A stretch of 38,910 bases of DNA from a virus, in IMG/VR virus record IMGVR_UViG_3300021356_000055, positions 1 to 38,910 of that record; one strand, written 5' to 3'. This document shows, piece by piece, positions 30,658 to 38,399 of the stretch. Below the pieces are notes generated by a model that saw nothing but the letters and a program-made list of their open reading frames with translations, made no database searches and was not told the origin of the DNA. The position numbers and the translations under genes were made by a program. Each line of letters starts with the position of its first letter. The stretch's first letter is position 1.

Positions 30658-32007
30658 TTATCCCCCAAAAAAATCCCTGTTCAAGTGGTTCAATAGCCCA
30701 CTTGGCATTTTCGGTTGATCTACGCCTGATTCGTCTGCGGCGTACTTCAACATCATTAGTCCCTTAAACACGGCGTCGATCAAATGATCGTCCAAACGCT
30801 TGGCCGCCGCTCCTTCTAGGATCTGGTATTGCGTCCGCTCACGCAACAGTTGACCACATTGAGCATGGTACAGCAGGCGGCCCTCACGCTCCATTTCGCT
30901 GGCAATCGTGGCAATGGCCACCAAAGATCGGTTCTTCTTCCCTTGGTTGTCCACCATAAAGGCTGGCTGTGGGAGCATTTTGCAACCCCTGCTGGACAAG
31001 ACGTCCACCAAGACCCCTTCGGCTTTTTTAATCCTAGCGTCATGGGGCCAAGCCACAGGGTAACGGTCGCCCCCCATGCTCTTAATGATGTCAGCCATAG
31101 CCTCTACACCGACATTGGAAACCTTAGCCTCCTCTTGCACTAACACCGTATCTTCGTACTCGTCATACCTCATTTTCACACAGGCAAAGGTCCCTGTTGT
31201 GTGAGGTATGTCTATGCCCAGTATGACCTTCGAGTCCTCAAAGCCCTCACCGTTCCAAATCACCTCGTGCTGAGGCAACCCAAAAACGGCCCCTTCCCAC
31301 AGGCACGGCCTCCCATTCAAACGAGCGTCACCTTGAGGGTGCTCCTTGTACTTTTGGATCAGGCCCAAGCGCACGGACTCTTCCATGTGCAAAGCGTCCT
31401 CCACCTTGTAGTACAGGATTTCCTTTGAGCCTGTTTCGTCTGTTTCAAAATGAGTGAAGAGTTCGGTGTATCCCGACAGCGGGGTTGCGCTGATTCGCAC
31501 AAAACCCCCGGTTGCATTTGTCCTCGCGGACAACTCGTCATAGACATCCATAGGCGGCTCTTCGTCAATCACAACCAAGTCTAGGCTGTGACCCTGTACT
31601 CGCCTTCGTCCACTGGCGTATGAAGCAACGATTACATTGCTCATGCGCTTGCTGGAATGTGCCACCTTAAAACCGCCGACACCGTTTCTTGCCAACTTCT
31701 CAATGTCAAAAACACGGTCTCTCTCAATGGCTCCACGCTCGTGTTCAGTACCGATTACCTTACTTACAAGCAGGTCCCTAGCGGTCGTAAAAGTCTCCCC
31801 GATCAGCATGGTGCGAGGCGGCTCTTCAAATCTTCTCCCCGTGTACCAGTCTGGGTAATCTCCAGTCAGGTGAAAAGCCAGCATTGCACAAGACGATGCG
31901 CTTTTGCCAATCTGATTTCCCCCGCTGAAAAACACCTCTTTTTGGACACTGTTCATGTATGCCTTCTGAGGTTCATTCCAGATCATTTCCCACGGATTAA
32001 AGATCAT
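30658..32007 (-). CDS. Terminase large subunit
   Basis: 449 residues from ATG 32007, chosen because GAGGGG lies upstream and the start overlaps the previous stop (ATGA); the frame is open to 32073. ATPase motifs: Walker A GGNQIGKS (29-36), Walker B LDLVVIDEE (142-150), then RISATPLSGY as the coupling motif. Nuclease motifs: VILGIDIPHT with Asp266, and the late LDDHLIDA (about 405-412). It cuts and pumps DNA into the prohead through the portal encoded next. No small subunit was recognised; the gene just upstream is in the expected place for one but does not look like one. Confidence 0.92.
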   Translation of the reverse strand: MIFNPWEMIWNEPQKAYMNSVQKEVFFSGGNQIGKSASSCAMLAFHLTGDYPDWYTGRRFEEPPRTMLIGETFTTARDLLVSKVIGTEHERGAIERDRVFDIEKLARNGVGGFKVAHSSKRMSNVIVASYASGRRRVQGHSLDLVVIDEEPPMDVYDELSARTNATGGFVRISATPLSGYTELFTHFETDETGSKEILYYKVEDALHMEESVRLGLIQKYKEHPQGDARLNGRPCLWEGAVFGLPQHEVIWNGEGFEDSKVILGIDIPHTTGTFACVKMRYDEYEDTVLVQEEAKVSNVGVEAMADIIKSMGGDRYPVAWPHDARIKKAEGVLVDVLSSRGCKMLPQPAFMVDNQGKKNRSLVAIATIASEMEREGRLLYHAQCGQLLRERTQYQILEGAAAKRLDDHLIDAVFKGLMMLKYAADESGVDQPKMPSGLLNHLNRDFFGG

Positions 32008-32540
32008 TTTAATCGCCCCTCTGACAACAGCGAACCCCTTTGTCCACCCATGCGACCCTTGCCGACAAGCCAAGTACCTAACTGCTTGGCTTCCTCACTG
32101 GTCAAATGGATCTCGCACAAGCATTGGTTTGTGAACTGACCGTCCATGTCTTTCTCCGGGAACAACTGGATCATTACGCCCGTCTCAGTCTCCGCTATGT
32201 TCACCGCTGTTTCATGCATTTGATTGTCAGTAATCACGTCCCACTCCTGTACTAACTCTGGAATCTTGCAGTTTTCCTGCACATCTGAAGGCTCGGTCCA
32301 AAAGTCGATTCGACTCCTGACCTGAAAAGTTCGCAAAAGAACCATTATGACACGAACATCCAGAGCGGTGGAGCGGTCTTCCAAGCCTCGCATTCCCCGG
32401 CTTACCCTACGGCACACATCTCCAAAGCCCTCTTCGTCGTCCCCAAAACCCAGTCCAAAGTCATGGAGGAGGGACCAAAGCAGGTCCCTGCACTCCACAA
32501 TCGTCTCTGGATTAAAAGTCGAAGTCGTCTGATTCGGCAT
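32004..32540 (-). CDS. Hypothetical protein upstream of terminase, 178 aa
   Basis: Not recognised. From ATG 32540 it begins MPNQTTSTFNPETIVECRDL, has an acidic Gly-rich section (FGLGFGDDEEGFGD), and a beta-rich C-terminal half with GVMIQLFPEKDMDGQF and CLCEIHLTSEEAKQLGTWL. The frame is open to 32663, which would overlap the SSB-like gene by 152 bp; GTG at 32498, just after that gene's stop, is another possible start. Ribosome-binding sites are weak for all. By position it could be the small terminase subunit, but there is no helix-turn-helix pattern to support that. Confidence 0.55.
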   Translation of the reverse strand: MPNQTTSTFNPETIVECRDLLWSLLHDFGLGFGDDEEGFGDVCRRVSRGMRGLEDRSTALDVRVIMVLLRTFQVRSRIDFWTEPSDVQENCKIPELVQEWDVITDNQMHETAVNIAETETGVMIQLFPEKDMDGQFTNQCLCEIHLTSEEAKQLGTWLVGKGRMGGQRGSLLSEGRLK

Positions 32541-32745
32541 CCGCAACTGACTCAGCAGGTCTCTGACTCTGCTTGGGTCGTGAGATTGCGATGCTAATAT
32601 AGGGCTTGCCTTCTTTCGTTTTGTCCTTCCAGCCCGAGATCCTGAACTCTTCTCCTTCGACATTGATTTTTCCCGTCAAGTCAGGTTGCGAGTCTTTCTC
32701 CTTATAGTCGTTCTTCCACAAAGACCCTCTGTTTTCCTTGTTCAT
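32512..32745 (-). CDS. SSB-like small protein with acidic tail, 77 aa
   Basis: Starts MNKENRGSLWKNDYKEKDSQ; the core DLTGKINVEGEEFRISGWKD followed by GKPYISIAISRP resembles a widespread small phage family of beta-barrel type (KN..K....PDYTG...I.G.EY..SAW......G..Y.SL). The C-terminus is ESVADAESDDFDF: acidic and ending in Phe, as in bacterial SSB (DDDIPF) and T7 gp2.5. A single-stranded DNA binding role is therefore suggested but not proven. It follows the helicase in the replication operon, with an ATGA overlap. Confidence 0.6.
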   Translation of the reverse strand: MNKENRGSLWKNDYKEKDSQPDLTGKINVEGEEFRISGWKDKTKEGKPYISIAISRPKQSQRPAESVADAESDDFDF

Positions 32746-33053
32746 AACCTTTTACCTTTACATTTATGGAGACGACCTGTCTCCCCAACCAAAATGTCAC
32801 GGCCCCCACTGGACCGCCCTTTAAAAACTGTGTGATTGCAGTCCTCGCACACTGACGAGGGCCTGCCTTGAATACCTGCTACCCAATCTTCACCAAACTG
32901 TGTCCAGTTAAAAGGCGACTCTTCTATCCAGCGCTTTCTAACGGCCTTCCAATACTCTTCGTATGTCAGGAACTCTGTGTTGTTGTCCCCCAGTTTGGCT
33001 TCAAAAATCTCCATGGCTCTTTTAATCTCCCATGGCAAGTCTGGCTTCCCCAA
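32742..33053 (-). CDS. Small zinc-ribbon-like protein, 103 aa
   Basis: Unknown. Starts at a TTG with AGGGGAGG 7 nt upstream, inside the end of the helicase gene. The N-terminal two thirds are helical (YEEYWKAVRKRWIEESPFNW); near the C-terminus VCEDCNHTVFKG and LHKCKGKRL give a CxxC and a third Cys, with a His next to it, which may bind one zinc ion. It sits between helicase and SSB-like genes, so a replication accessory role is possible. Confidence 0.6.
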   Translation of the reverse strand: MGKPDLPWEIKRAMEIFEAKLGDNNTEFLTYEEYWKAVRKRWIEESPFNWTQFGEDWVAGIQGRPSSVCEDCNHTVFKGRSSGGRDILVGETGRLHKCKGKRL

Positions 33054-34728
33054 GAATCCGCCTCCCCTTATCCGTCAATGCCACATTCAGCAAGACTCTC
33101 TTGCCTCCCTTGGCGTCCCCCAGTGCAACAGGGAACCCTTCTCGGGCTACAACAAGATCCTTGACGGTCTGTACCGCCAGTCTTGTCGCCTTGTTTCTAG
33201 AGACCCCCAGTTCTGCCAGCATCTCCCGTACAGTCGTGTAGCCGGACATGTACGCACGAATCTCTAAGAGATCCCTACTGGAAACTGAGTCGTCATAAGA
33301 AGAGTGAACGGTGAGGAACTGCTTAAAACAGAACAAGTCCACGAAGACATCGAACAGATCAGGAGTTCTTTCCGAGGTGTTTTCACCCGGCGCAGGTGTT
33401 GACCCCTTCTCTAAGAATGCGTCCCTGTACTGCAACAGGAATCGAATCAAAGAGGTGGCCATGGTATCTGTTACGAGACGTTTTGGCAAGTCTCGATTTG
33501 CCTGCCCTGTTTCAACATACCTTGAGAGGAAAGGAAAAGAGCAAAGTCTCCGATCAATGCCCGCAACGTCAAGCATGTGCTGGGGGCTGTCGTTACTAAT
33601 GAAGAAAGGTTTAGCGGCTGTGGCATACATCTTTGCCGCACGGTCGTAAGCACCTCTAACTGCGTAACATCTACCCGGCTCGTAGGACGTGATGTCCTTA
33701 ATGAGTTCAGTGTCGATAACTCCTGCGTCATTCTTCGCCTCCTTGACTACAGCGACCCTCGCACCATTGTAGATTTGAATCGTGTTACTGGAGTGACTCG
33801 TGTTGTTATTCATGCACAAGGCTTGCCGAGTAACTTCTGTACTGTACTCGCCTGCCATGTTACTGAAAGAGTTTTGTAGCAGGCTCTTCCCTGTACCAGA
33901 CGGACCGTACACATAAGGGAATGAATCGTCACCGGGTATCTTGTACAGACAACCCAGTAGCGAGCGGGCCAGTCTTTCGACATGAGGCCCCGCTTCAACG
34001 TCTGGTTTGTGCTCGTGTCCATGCCTACCCACAACCCATTGCTCAAACAAGGTGCCCCACTCGTCTACAGAAACAGGGTCAGCGTTCTTAAAACGACATC
34101 CAGCCACTTTATCTCGTGCCGCTAAAACCCCGGGAATGGGTTTCACCTCGTCTGTTAGCACATTGTGCATGCAGTCTAAGTAAATGACCTCATGCCCCTC
34201 AATCGTGGGGCCTAGTTCTTTCTCGCTAGGCCTCCCAAACGGCACTTGGTTCATGTTAATCGTGTAGGTCAGCAGTAACTCGGAGAAGGTGGGGGTGCTT
34301 TCGTATGTCGAGCCGTCCTCGGCTTGTCTAGCCACAGGTGGAATCCCGCCCCCCTGTCCTTCCAGCCAGCGCTCTCGATACTCCCGGCACTCATGCAATG
34401 CATCGAAGTACTGGTGCATGAGAGACAAAGGGTCCGGTGCGTTTTTGTCTTCCTTCCACCTTGCCCTGTCTATGCGACTGTCGAAGTCGAGCCACACGAA
34501 GTCATTGCCCTCCTTGCGAACAAACACGCCAATCAACTCAAACAAGTACACGTTTATCTGCTTGCTAACCAAAGCCCGGTTGACGTTCTGTCCTAGCGGT
34601 AACTGCCCTGTGGCTGGAACCACCGCAAGGTTTGTATAAGCGTTGAGAAGCCTTCGGCCCGCAAAGTCTAGGGCGTCCCAGTACTCTACCACCACGTTGT
34701 TAAAGAAACTCTCAGGAACTTTACGCAT
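33022..34728 (-). CDS. SF3/D5-type replicative helicase
   Basis: 568 residues. Walker A YGPSGTGKS at about 274-282, a Walker B-like RVAVVKEAKND at about 324-334 and motif C FFISNDSP near 375 identify a superfamily 3 helicase of the phage/plasmid P4-D5 type. A C-terminal winged-helix-like region follows (REMLAELGVSRNKATRLAVQ, ending near GKRVLLNVALTDKGRRIL). The N-terminal 200 residues match the D5_N-type region only loosely. The gene lies directly after and overlaps by 8 bp the PrimPol-like gene, so primase and helicase, often one polypeptide in mobile elements, are separate here. It should unwind DNA at the origin as a hexamer. Confidence 0.87.
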   Translation of the reverse strand: MRKVPESFFNNVVVEYWDALDFAGRRLLNAYTNLAVVPATGQLPLGQNVNRALVSKQINVYLFELIGVFVRKEGNDFVWLDFDSRIDRARWKEDKNAPDPLSLMHQYFDALHECREYRERWLEGQGGGIPPVARQAEDGSTYESTPTFSELLLTYTINMNQVPFGRPSEKELGPTIEGHEVIYLDCMHNVLTDEVKPIPGVLAARDKVAGCRFKNADPVSVDEWGTLFEQWVVGRHGHEHKPDVEAGPHVERLARSLLGCLYKIPGDDSFPYVYGPSGTGKSLLQNSFSNMAGEYSTEVTRQALCMNNNTSHSSNTIQIYNGARVAVVKEAKNDAGVIDTELIKDITSYEPGRCYAVRGAYDRAAKMYATAAKPFFISNDSPQHMLDVAGIDRRLCSFPFLSRYVETGQANRDLPKRLVTDTMATSLIRFLLQYRDAFLEKGSTPAPGENTSERTPDLFDVFVDLFCFKQFLTVHSSYDDSVSSRDLLEIRAYMSGYTTVREMLAELGVSRNKATRLAVQTVKDLVVAREGFPVALGDAKGGKRVLLNVALTDKGRRILGEARLAMGD

Positions 34729-35791
34729 CGATATGGGTCCTTATCAAAGATTGTATAATATCTTCGACTTGACCCGGCTCCTCGACCACCCAGTTTGGCA
34801 TTCGGTCTTCAATAATCTCACCGCAAAAGCGCAACAACGCTTCGCTCGGCAGAGCCTCGCAAACAGACGCTAACTTTGCGTAGGTCCACATTCTTCTCTT
34901 GCCCTGCTCCGGGTACTTAATGTCCCGAATGAACCGCTCCGGCAAAAGATCAAGAACCTGTGAGGCTGTCGCTGGGCTGTCCGTGGCCTCCCCAAGAATA
35001 TCCGCCGCTTTCCAGATCACTTCCCTCGTTGGCCACACTTCCAGTACCCGCATGAGGTAGTTGAGCATGGCGAGTTTCTTGTCGGCGCCTTCAGGGAACG
35101 AGATCTTGGTTTTCCTGTGTACAACCTGTTTCAGCGGTGGAGCCTCGGCTTGGACAGGCATAGCCTCTTTGTCCAAGTAGATGTTCACAACGTGCTGACC
35201 TCGCTTTGGGTTGAACGTGCCCCACACGCCCACGACCCTGCCCGGGTCTATGACCGCCGTGTCCACGGTTCCTTTCATGGAGGCAAACTTCAGCCCGGTT
35301 AACTTCGCTGTGTGCGCACGGATCTCCCAGAAATCCTCCCGGTCAAAAATGTCAGAGTCGAGCCTGAAGTAGATGTGAAGGCCGCCCCCAGACCGGGTGA
35401 TCGCCAGCACTGTCCCTTGTTCAGCCAACTCCAGAACCTCGTCCACGATTTCAAGGTCAGACCTGTCTACGTCTGCGCCGTCAATGTCCACAAAGAACAA
35501 CGTGGTTTTGTGAGTGGCTCGGGCTGTCCTGTCCTGTTTTTTCTTTCGCAAGGACACGCCCATGAACACCCGGGTTTCATTAAACTTGAACCTCGGTCTC
35601 AACAGGTTCTCGATCAGCACCTCGCCGGGTGGCACTGGTTCGCTCGCCTTGACCCCTAAGGTCGCACAAGCCCCGTTGCTCTTGAGCAGTCTGAAATCGA
35701 CAAAACTGTCGGCCCCTGACGGCTCTACGTGATCGATTACCAGTTGAACGTGGTCGTTTAACTGCCCCATTGCATTCCAACCTGCACTCAT
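34721..35791 (-). CDS. PrimPol-like primase (archaeo-eukaryotic primase fold)
   Basis: 356 residues. Catalytic motifs of the AEP superfamily: motif I FFVDIDGAD (Asp102, Asp104), motif II RSGGGLHIYFRL (about 133-144, with His139), and motif III TVDTAVIDPGRVVGVWGTFN (about 175-194). It makes primers and may also extend them as a polymerase. The C-terminal 130 residues are helical and may be a primase accessory (PriCT-like) domain. ATG has a very good ribosome-binding site, GGAGGAG, 5 nt upstream. Operon: directly ahead of the SF3 helicase. No other DNA polymerase was recognised in the genome. Confidence 0.8.
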   Translation of the reverse strand: MSAGWNAMGQLNDHVQLVIDHVEPSGADSFVDFRLLKSNGACATLGVKASEPVPPGEVLIENLLRPRFKFNETRVFMGVSLRKKKQDRTARATHKTTLFFVDIDGADVDRSDLEIVDEVLELAEQGTVLAITRSGGGLHIYFRLDSDIFDREDFWEIRAHTAKLTGLKFASMKGTVDTAVIDPGRVVGVWGTFNPKRGQHVVNIYLDKEAMPVQAEAPPLKQVVHRKTKISFPEGADKKLAMLNYLMRVLEVWPTREVIWKAADILGEATDSPATASQVLDLLPERFIRDIKYPEQGKRRMWTYAKLASVCEALPSEALLRFCGEIIEDRMPNWVVEEPGQVEDIIQSLIRTHIDA

Positions 35792-35793
35792 AC

Positions 35794-36375
35794 CTACTCC
35801 TCCAGATCTGTTCGGTAAAAGTATCCCTCTGAAAATCCCTGTTTGTATCCAATCCTTCGGCCCCGCTCATACATATCAGCGTTAATGTCGCCGATCTCGC
35901 TCATGTTGGACCATTCGTAGTAGCCGTCTTTTAGGACAAGCCACCACATGAGGACTGCATTGTTTTTCTTGGCCACCTTTTCAGCCATGCGCCAGCCGAT
36001 CTTGCTGTCGTCCGCAATGATTACTGGACGGTGTGGCTGGGCCTCGATTTCACGTTGGACCTGTTCAGGCGAAGTCACCCAGTCCATGAAGATCAGTGAG
36101 TACACCGCTTCACTCACCCCGGTGTCCTCACCCATGCCGTGGCTGATCGTGACCGTCTTGTCCCGCTTCTTAAGTTCGACATCGACCTCCAGTACAAACC
36201 CGTCCACCTTTTCCAAGGCGCTGAACACCTGAGCCTGCGACTCGTCATCGATATCGATCCCCAAGTCGGCGTCCACAACGTGCCTGAACAGGACAAACCC
36301 AAAGTGCTTCTCGAAGTTCTCGGATTCGCTGTACAGGCGAACGAACTCGTTAAAGGTGTGGCGTTGGCTTATCAA
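35794..36375 (-). CDS. Hypothetical protein, 193 aa
   Basis: Not recognised. Starts at a TTG overlapping the preceding stop (TTGA). An N-terminal helical section (NEFVRLYSESENFEKHFGFV) is followed by an acidic beta-rich domain with DADLGIDIDDES, VDGFVLEVDVELKKRDKTVT and a central HRPVIIADDSKIGWRMAEKV that looks like a Rossmann-type strand-helix unit. Ends ERGRRIGYKQGFSEGYFY. It sits between a DNA-binding protein and the primase, so a regulatory or replication role is possible. Confidence 0.6.
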   Translation of the reverse strand: MISQRHTFNEFVRLYSESENFEKHFGFVLFRHVVDADLGIDIDDESQAQVFSALEKVDGFVLEVDVELKKRDKTVTISHGMGEDTGVSEAVYSLIFMDWVTSPEQVQREIEAQPHRPVIIADDSKIGWRMAEKVAKKNNAVLMWWLVLKDGYYEWSNMSEIGDINADMYERGRRIGYKQGFSEGYFYRTDLEE

Positions 36376-36893
36376 TTTTTGCGTTCCGCCCAGTTATGCC
36401 AATCCCCAGCCTCCGCAATCACCTTGGCTAGTTTCTTGTCTTCTTCTGACGAATCCTTATTCTTCTCCGTTTTTCCTACAAAAGAATAGAACTCTTTAAA
36501 ACTGGAATGCTCCCAGTCGCTGTCCCCGTTCTTCTTCGCCCACAACGGCCCGTATTCAGCGTCCAAACCCTTGTTGTTCAGGTAGCCTTGCAACGTAGAA
36601 GGTTGACATTGGTAGTGCTTGCGAAGTCGAATGTACAAATCCCCAACAGTCCACTCCGGGTTAAGAATCTTTAGGAAGTACAACGCTAACCTCAACGACT
36701 TCCTGCCCGTGATAGCGCCCGGGCCACGCCTCTCGGCCACCCCGGTTAGTCCCAGTCTTGTCACCTCGCACACCTTGTTAATGGTGCTGGTGGAGATCCC
36801 CAGTCGCTCACTGATCTCCTTGACGACCATGCCCTCATTGAACAGGCGAATCATTTCCTCGCCTGTTTCCTTCGTCAACTTTCGCTCACTCAT
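36372..36893 (-). CDS. Helix-turn-helix DNA-binding protein
   Basis: 173 residues. Residues 1-45 contain a resolvase/transposase-type helix-turn-helix: TGEEMIRLFNEGMVVKEISE followed by RLGISTSTINKVC. A second helical unit (TVGDLYIRLRKHYQCQPSTL, then QGYLNNKG) could be another helix-turn-helix of the HTH-29/winged type, as in IS630-like N-terminal regions, but there is no catalytic domain. Likely a transcription regulator and the best candidate in this window to bind the repeated TGTACA or intergenic repeat sites. ATG preceded by AGGA; overlaps the upstream gene by 8 bp. Confidence 0.7.
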   Translation of the reverse strand: MSERKLTKETGEEMIRLFNEGMVVKEISERLGISTSTINKVCEVTRLGLTGVAERRGPGAITGRKSLRLALYFLKILNPEWTVGDLYIRLRKHYQCQPSTLQGYLNNKGLDAEYGPLWAKKNGDSDWEHSSFKEFYSFVGKTEKNKDSSEEDKKLAKVIAEAGDWHNWAERKN

Positions 36894-37422
36894 TTCCTGT
36901 CCCTTCCTTCACCAAATCATAGTACGACCTGAGGCGGTTCCCCATGTCATGGGTGTTTCCATCGTAACGCAAGCCCCGCACATCTTGACCGACACAGAAC
37001 CCTGTTACCTTTTGGTTCAGTTGGTCTATCTTGTACAGGCATTCGTTTACCTTGTTTTCAAGATCCTCGTCTGAGGTCCAGCCTTCTCCTCGAACGATTG
37101 CTTCAATCTCTTCTCGGAGTTCCCGGAACTCCGACAAGCACTCACTACACACCGTACCTTCGTCGGTCTCAGTCATGTCTGTACAGCGGAAGTCGGGGTC
37201 GTCATTTTCACAGGCGTCACACACTGGAACTTCCAGCGCTTCCCTGTCCTCGGCGCCCTCATGGTTTGCCGCCAGACTGTTTTCTGTCCTGCGGAAATCT
37301 GCGTAAGTCATAACACTTAATCCTCTCGTTTTTTTTACCTGAGCCAAGCGCTCAAGGTCTTCAATCATACACAATCTACACTTAGAACCTCTAGCATGAC
37401 ACAGCACACAGCGCAACCTCAT
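36886..37422 (-). CDS. Cysteine-rich zinc-binding protein, 178 aa
   Basis: Two metal-binding regions: CVLCHARGSKCRLC at residues 5-18 (CxxC, 6 residues, CxxC) and CDACENDDPDFRC with VCSECLSEF near residues 69-98. The C-terminal half is acidic and helical (ELREEIEAIVRGEGWTSDED) with a short final segment TGFCVGQDVRGLRYDGN. Start: ATG at 37422 with AAGGTGGGG 7 nt upstream, which keeps the N-terminal zinc knuckle; an internal ATG at 37311 with AGAGGA is also well placed, so two products are possible. Role unknown, probably nucleic-acid binding. Confidence 0.65.
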   Translation of the reverse strand: MRLRCVLCHARGSKCRLCMIEDLERLAQVKKTRGLSVMTYADFRRTENSLAANHEGAEDREALEVPVCDACENDDPDFRCTDMTETDEGTVCSECLSEFRELREEIEAIVRGEGWTSDEDLENKVNECLYKIDQLNQKVTGFCVGQDVRGLRYDGNTHDMGNRLRSYYDLVKEGTGNE

Positions 37423-37426
37423 TTGA

Positions 37427-37690
37427 TTACCCCACCTTAAAAGGGTCAGGCTCGTCAGAGTTTTGGCTCAGGCTTAGCAGTTTGTCTCCGATCTTCACAC
37501 CTTCACCCAGTTCATCCTCAAACTCAGGATCAGGCAGATTGTCGTAGATAACTCCTGCCGCTTCACGAAGGGTCGAAGAGAGTTCTTTCAGTTGCTTCAG
37601 CACCTCATCAATCCCTTCTTCTTCCCTGCTGTCCACGCTTTTGAAGCGCTCCAGTATCCAGCGCACTTGGCTTAACAAGTTCTCGTCCAT
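37427..37690 (-). CDS. Small acidic coiled-coil protein, 87 aa
   Basis: Not recognised. Two helices (LLSQVRWILERFKSVDSREE; IDEVLKQLKELSSTLREAAG), then an acidic tail with LPDPEFEDELGEGVKIGD. Start ATG at 37690 follows GGAG by 6 nt; a further ATG lies 4 codons upstream. First gene of the long replication/packaging operon, downstream of the promoter at 37744-37772. Confidence 0.65.
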   Translation of the reverse strand: MDENLLSQVRWILERFKSVDSREEEGIDEVLKQLKELSSTLREAAGVIYDNLPDPEFEDELGEGVKIGDKLLSLSQNSDEPDPFKVG

Positions 37691-37707
37691 AACAATCTCC
37701 AAAATGC

Positions 37708-37726
37708 GGGGGGGCGAAGCCCCCCT
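37708..37726 (-). other. GC hairpin in operon leader
   Basis: Minus-strand GGGGGGC-TTC-GCCCCCC followed by GCATTTT and then the ribosome-binding site. It would lie about 10-30 bases into the transcript from the promoter at 37744-37772. It may stabilise the mRNA, or act as an attenuator ahead of the whole replication operon. Confidence 0.55.
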
Positions 37727-37743
37727 TGGTTTTTACTCACACA

Positions 37744-37772
37744 AGTCTCTCACACTGTTTAAATGCTGTCAA
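37744..37772 (-). promoter_or_regulatory. Sigma70-like promoter of the replication/packaging operon
   Basis: Minus strand TTGACA (consensus), 17-bp spacer, GAGACT. The -10 alone is poor, but the bases from the -10 onward (GAGACTTGTGTGAG) match those of the promoters at 3216-3244 and 4574-4602 (TAGGCT/TAGCCT then TGTGTGT), supporting shared descent. Just upstream the stop of the 201-aa gene lies in a TAGGGT-AAAA-ACCCTA palindrome. Confidence 0.55.
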
Positions 37773-37793
37773 TGGCATTTTAGGGTTTTTACC

Positions 37794-38399
37794 CTACAGA
37801 TCCCACTCGGTCACGAGATCCTCTGTCCATGTCTCCGGGCGAATGAACGGCTTGTCCATGCGAACATAGGCGTGGAGCATGGGCATGGCTCTCATTTCTG
37901 GACAGAACCAATCACCCCTGTATCTGCGTCTTGGCCCTCGTTTGGTTGGGTCCAACTGGCTGTTCCATGAGTCGTGGGCCACGCCGTCAATCACAGCGAA
38001 GTAATGACACGGCACGTTCACAATCATGGTGCCAACACTGGGGATATCCCACCTGTTGACAAGGAACTCAGATGTCCACCTATTCGCACGGGAAGTTTTT
38101 GGACACAGGTGGCTGGGCAAGGTCGCAAACTCAAAGCGCTTCCACACTCCCGGTTTGTCCAGATATTTCATAGTCCATTCCATATCGCACTGGTCCACGC
38201 CTTCTCGAGGAGAGGCGCCACGAATGCGAGAGTACCCGTCACCCGCAAAACGGTACGATTTTGAATTGGCGATATGCTTGTACACCTCCTTGTACTCGTG
38301 CTCACCTGCAATGGCGAGCGCCCGGGTTCCACAGTCTCCGCATGTTCCACGAAAGCCTGCCTTGGCTCGGCCTCCGTCCGTCTTCACGAATGGCAACAT
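37794..38399 (-). CDS. Papain-like cysteine peptidase-like protein, 201 aa
   Basis: The segment GTCGDCGTRALAIAGEHEYK (residues 18-37) resembles the nucleophile region of a phage/plasmid papain-like family (DCV.RALAIATG..Y.EVY), and PCHYFAVIDGVAHDSWNS (about 130-147) gives the expected His (HYFAVIDG) and a following Asp/Asn. The catalytic Cys would be Cys23 in GDCGTRA. This predicts a cysteine protease, amidase or transglutaminase-like enzyme. Ribosome-binding site GGAGG, 7 nt from the ATG, within the shared GATTGGAGG leader. Its own promoter makes it an accessory, probably early gene, so a host-directed role is more likely than lysis. Substrate unknown. Confidence 0.65.
   Translation of the reverse strand: MLPFVKTDGGRAKAGFRGTCGDCGTRALAIAGEHEYKEVYKHIANSKSYRFAGDGYSRIRGASPREGVDQCDMEWTMKYLDKPGVWKRFEFATLPSHLCPKTSRANRWTSEFLVNRWDIPSVGTMIVNVPCHYFAVIDGVAHDSWNSQLDPTKRGPRRRYRGDWFCPEMRAMPMLHAYVRMDKPFIRPETWTEDLVTEWDL

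Noticed and set aside
32004-32540. Terminase small subunit
   Set aside because: Position fits, but no helix-turn-helix or recognisable small-terminase pattern was seen, so it is left hypothetical.
36372-36893. Transposase
   Set aside because: Only DNA-binding helices are visible; the catalytic DDE domain is missing, there are no inverted repeats, and it sits in a tightly coupled operon.
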